Origin: JACVRX01 sp035697245 | GTDB taxonomy: Bacteria; Actinomycetota; Actinomycetes; Jiangellales; Jiangellaceae | DNA: 7,264 bases | Direction: 5' to 3' | Assembly (NCBI GenBank): GCA_035697245.1 | Contig: DASSDH010000065.1 | Location: 1 to 7,264, forward strand | Part shown: in pieces, positions 6,410-7,264 of the stretch | How the letters are laid out: every line of letters begins with the position of its first letter | How positions within the stretch are numbered: position 1 is the first letter of the stretch | Program-made: the position numbers and the translations under genes | Notes under the pieces: generated by a model | What the model was told of the DNA's origin: nothing | Databases searched by the model: none | The model's input: only the letters and a program-made list of their open reading frames with translations

Positions 6410-6431
6410 ACCTGAGCACCGGTGCTCAGGT
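6410..6431 (+). terminator. Perfect 22-base palindrome after the DUF3105 gene
   Basis: The arms 6410-6420 and 6421-6431 are exact reverse complements (ACCTGAGCACC / GGTGCTCAGGT). As RNA this would fold into a stem of about nine pairs with a four-base loop. It starts six bases past the stop codon, the usual place for an intrinsic terminator, though no T-run follows. An alternative is a protein-binding site, because a palindrome with no spacer is also typical of dimeric regulators. Confidence 0.55.
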
Positions 6432-6583
6432 CAGCGACTGGGAGACTCCGACGTCATCCCGGAGAATTTGGCCTTGACCACTCCGGTAGCATCCGACTCC
6501 GCTTATTCTGACGACACCAACCATCACGCTTAGCCGGCACGCCACACCGGCCTTGGGTGGGCAGGAAACCCGGGGGGGCGCCC

Positions 6584-7264
6584 ATGCGGACATTCTGGGT
6601 TAGGTCAGGAACGGCTTCTGCCGTTCTGACGCCGCAGCGCCCAACATCACGGCGATCGTTCCGGCGCGTTGGACTGGCCATTCTGCTAGCCGTCGCCACG
6701 ATCTCGTTGCCAACTTGGGACCGCGCCAGCAGCGGGCAGGCAGCGCCATCCGACCCCAACCACGATCACCACGCCAGCGAGCTCGCGCTGGCCAGTGCGG
6801 CCGAGCTGTCGGCTTCGGCGCCGGAGACTCTGCCACGGACCTACTGGACTGTGACAGCGGACAGCCAGGAGACGGCAAAGCCCGGCTATACAGCGGCCGC
6901 CGCGATCGATGGCAACCCCGCGAGCTTCTGGCACACCCGCTGGATCGGTACGCCCGCCCCGCTCCCGCACACGCTGACCATCGACATGCATGACACCGTG
7001 ACGGTCGCTGCGCTCAGCTACCAGCCCCGCCCCGAGGCCACGGGCCGCAACGGAAACATCGGCCAATACCGGATCCAGGTCTCCACCGACGGCACCACCT
7101 GGGGTAACCCAGTGGCCACCGGCCAGTTCGCCGACGACTCAACCACGAAGGTGGTCAGCTTCCCCAGCAGCTCGGCCAGGTACGTGCGGTTGACGGCACT
7201 CACCGAGGCCGGTGGGCGCGGCCCGTGGAGTAATGCCGCCGAGGTCAACCTGCTCGGCTTCCCT
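6584..7264 (+). CDS. Secreted protein with N-terminal F5/8-type-C (discoidin) domain, galactose-oxidase-like (C-terminus beyond window)
   Basis: From the ATG at 6584, 227 codons are open to the right edge, so the gene is partial. Residues 1-50 look like a long signal peptide: an arginine-rich n-region (RRSFRR, 23-28) and a hydrophobic core (about 29-43); a cleavage site near 50-54 is possible. A low-complexity Ala/Ser/His stretch follows (55-85). Residues about 86-227 form a discoidin/CBM32-type beta-sandwich: WTVTADSQET (88-97), AIDGNPASFWHT (107-118), LPHTLTIDM (127-135), GNIGQYRIQVSTDGTTW (157-173), ARYVRLTALTEA (198-209) and PWSNAAEVNLLG (214-225). The pattern closely resembles domain 1 of galactose oxidase, so a kelch/copper-radical oxidase domain may follow past the edge; this cannot be seen. 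Upstream is a run of seven G (6572-6578) ahead of the ATG. A GTG at 6557 is a possible but less likely start. TTGACC (6474) and TATTCT (6504) are promoter-like but too far apart to pair. Confidence 0.85.
   Translation, partial: MRTFWVRSGTASAVLTPQRPTSRRSFRRVGLAILLAVATISLPTWDRASSGQAAPSDPNHDHHASELALASAAELSASAPETLPRTYWTVTADSQETAKPGYTAAAAIDGNPASFWHTRWIGTPAPLPHTLTIDMHDTVTVAALSYQPRPEATGRNGNIGQYRIQVSTDGTTWGNPVATGQFADDSTTKVVSFPSSSARYVRLTALTEAGGRGPWSNAAEVNLLGFP

Noticed and set aside
6549..6555. GGCCTTG occurring at 6470-6476 and 6549-6555
   Set aside because: A seven-base repeat without flanking similarity is expected by chance in this sequence.
1..7264. Search for tRNA, rRNA, CRISPR repeats, insertion sequences, attachment sites or a defence cassette
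   Set aside because: No tRNA-like cloverleaf, direct-repeat array, transposase or integrase motif, or terminal inverted repeat was seen. The gene content is ordinary chromosomal actinobacterial DNA.

Overview
The window is high-GC, densely packed DNA with the strong third-position G/C bias of an actinomycete. The phylum is supported by a canonical WhiB protein and by a two-domain FbiB, the actinobacterial form of the F420 glutamate ligase. I cannot name the genus.

Layout, left to right. (1) 1-1744, minus strand: the N-terminal 581 codons of a large family-2 glycosyltransferase that becomes a multi-pass membrane protein and runs off the left edge. (2) 1852-1896: a long stem-loop that probably ends the next gene. 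(3) 1916-2173, minus strand: whiB (orthologous type: Streptomyces whiB / Mycobacterium whiB2), with a clear promoter and ribosome binding site. (4) 2174-2397: divergent control region containing two copies of a CATGATCAT palindrome. (5) 2398-4655, plus strand: fbiA and fbiB, two enzymes of coenzyme F420 synthesis, translationally coupled by an ATGA overlap. (6) 4683-5621, minus strand: an AlkA-like HhH-GPD DNA glycosylase, convergent with fbiB. (7) 5672-6403, plus strand: a membrane-anchored DUF3105 protein, divergent from the glycosylase over about 50 bases. (8) 6410-6431: a perfect 22-base palindrome, probably a terminator. (9) 6584 to the right edge: the start of a secreted protein with an N-terminal F5/8-type-C (discoidin) domain resembling domain 1 of galactose oxidase.

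The core is a known neighbourhood: whiB2 (Rv3260c), fbiA (Rv3261) and fbiB (Rv3262) are adjacent in Mycobacterium tuberculosis. FbiA and FbiB work in sequence: FbiA joins the Fo chromophore to a phosphorylated three-carbon acid, and FbiB reduces the product and adds the glutamate tail. The other F420 genes (fbiC, fbiD) are not in the window. The flanking genes have no evident direct link to F420.

I see no mobile element, CRISPR array, tRNA or rRNA, and no clear undescribed multi-gene system. The observations most worth checking are the paired palindromes between whiB and fbiA, the apparent leaderless start of fbiA, the glycosyltransferase-membrane fusion, and the identity of the truncated discoidin protein.
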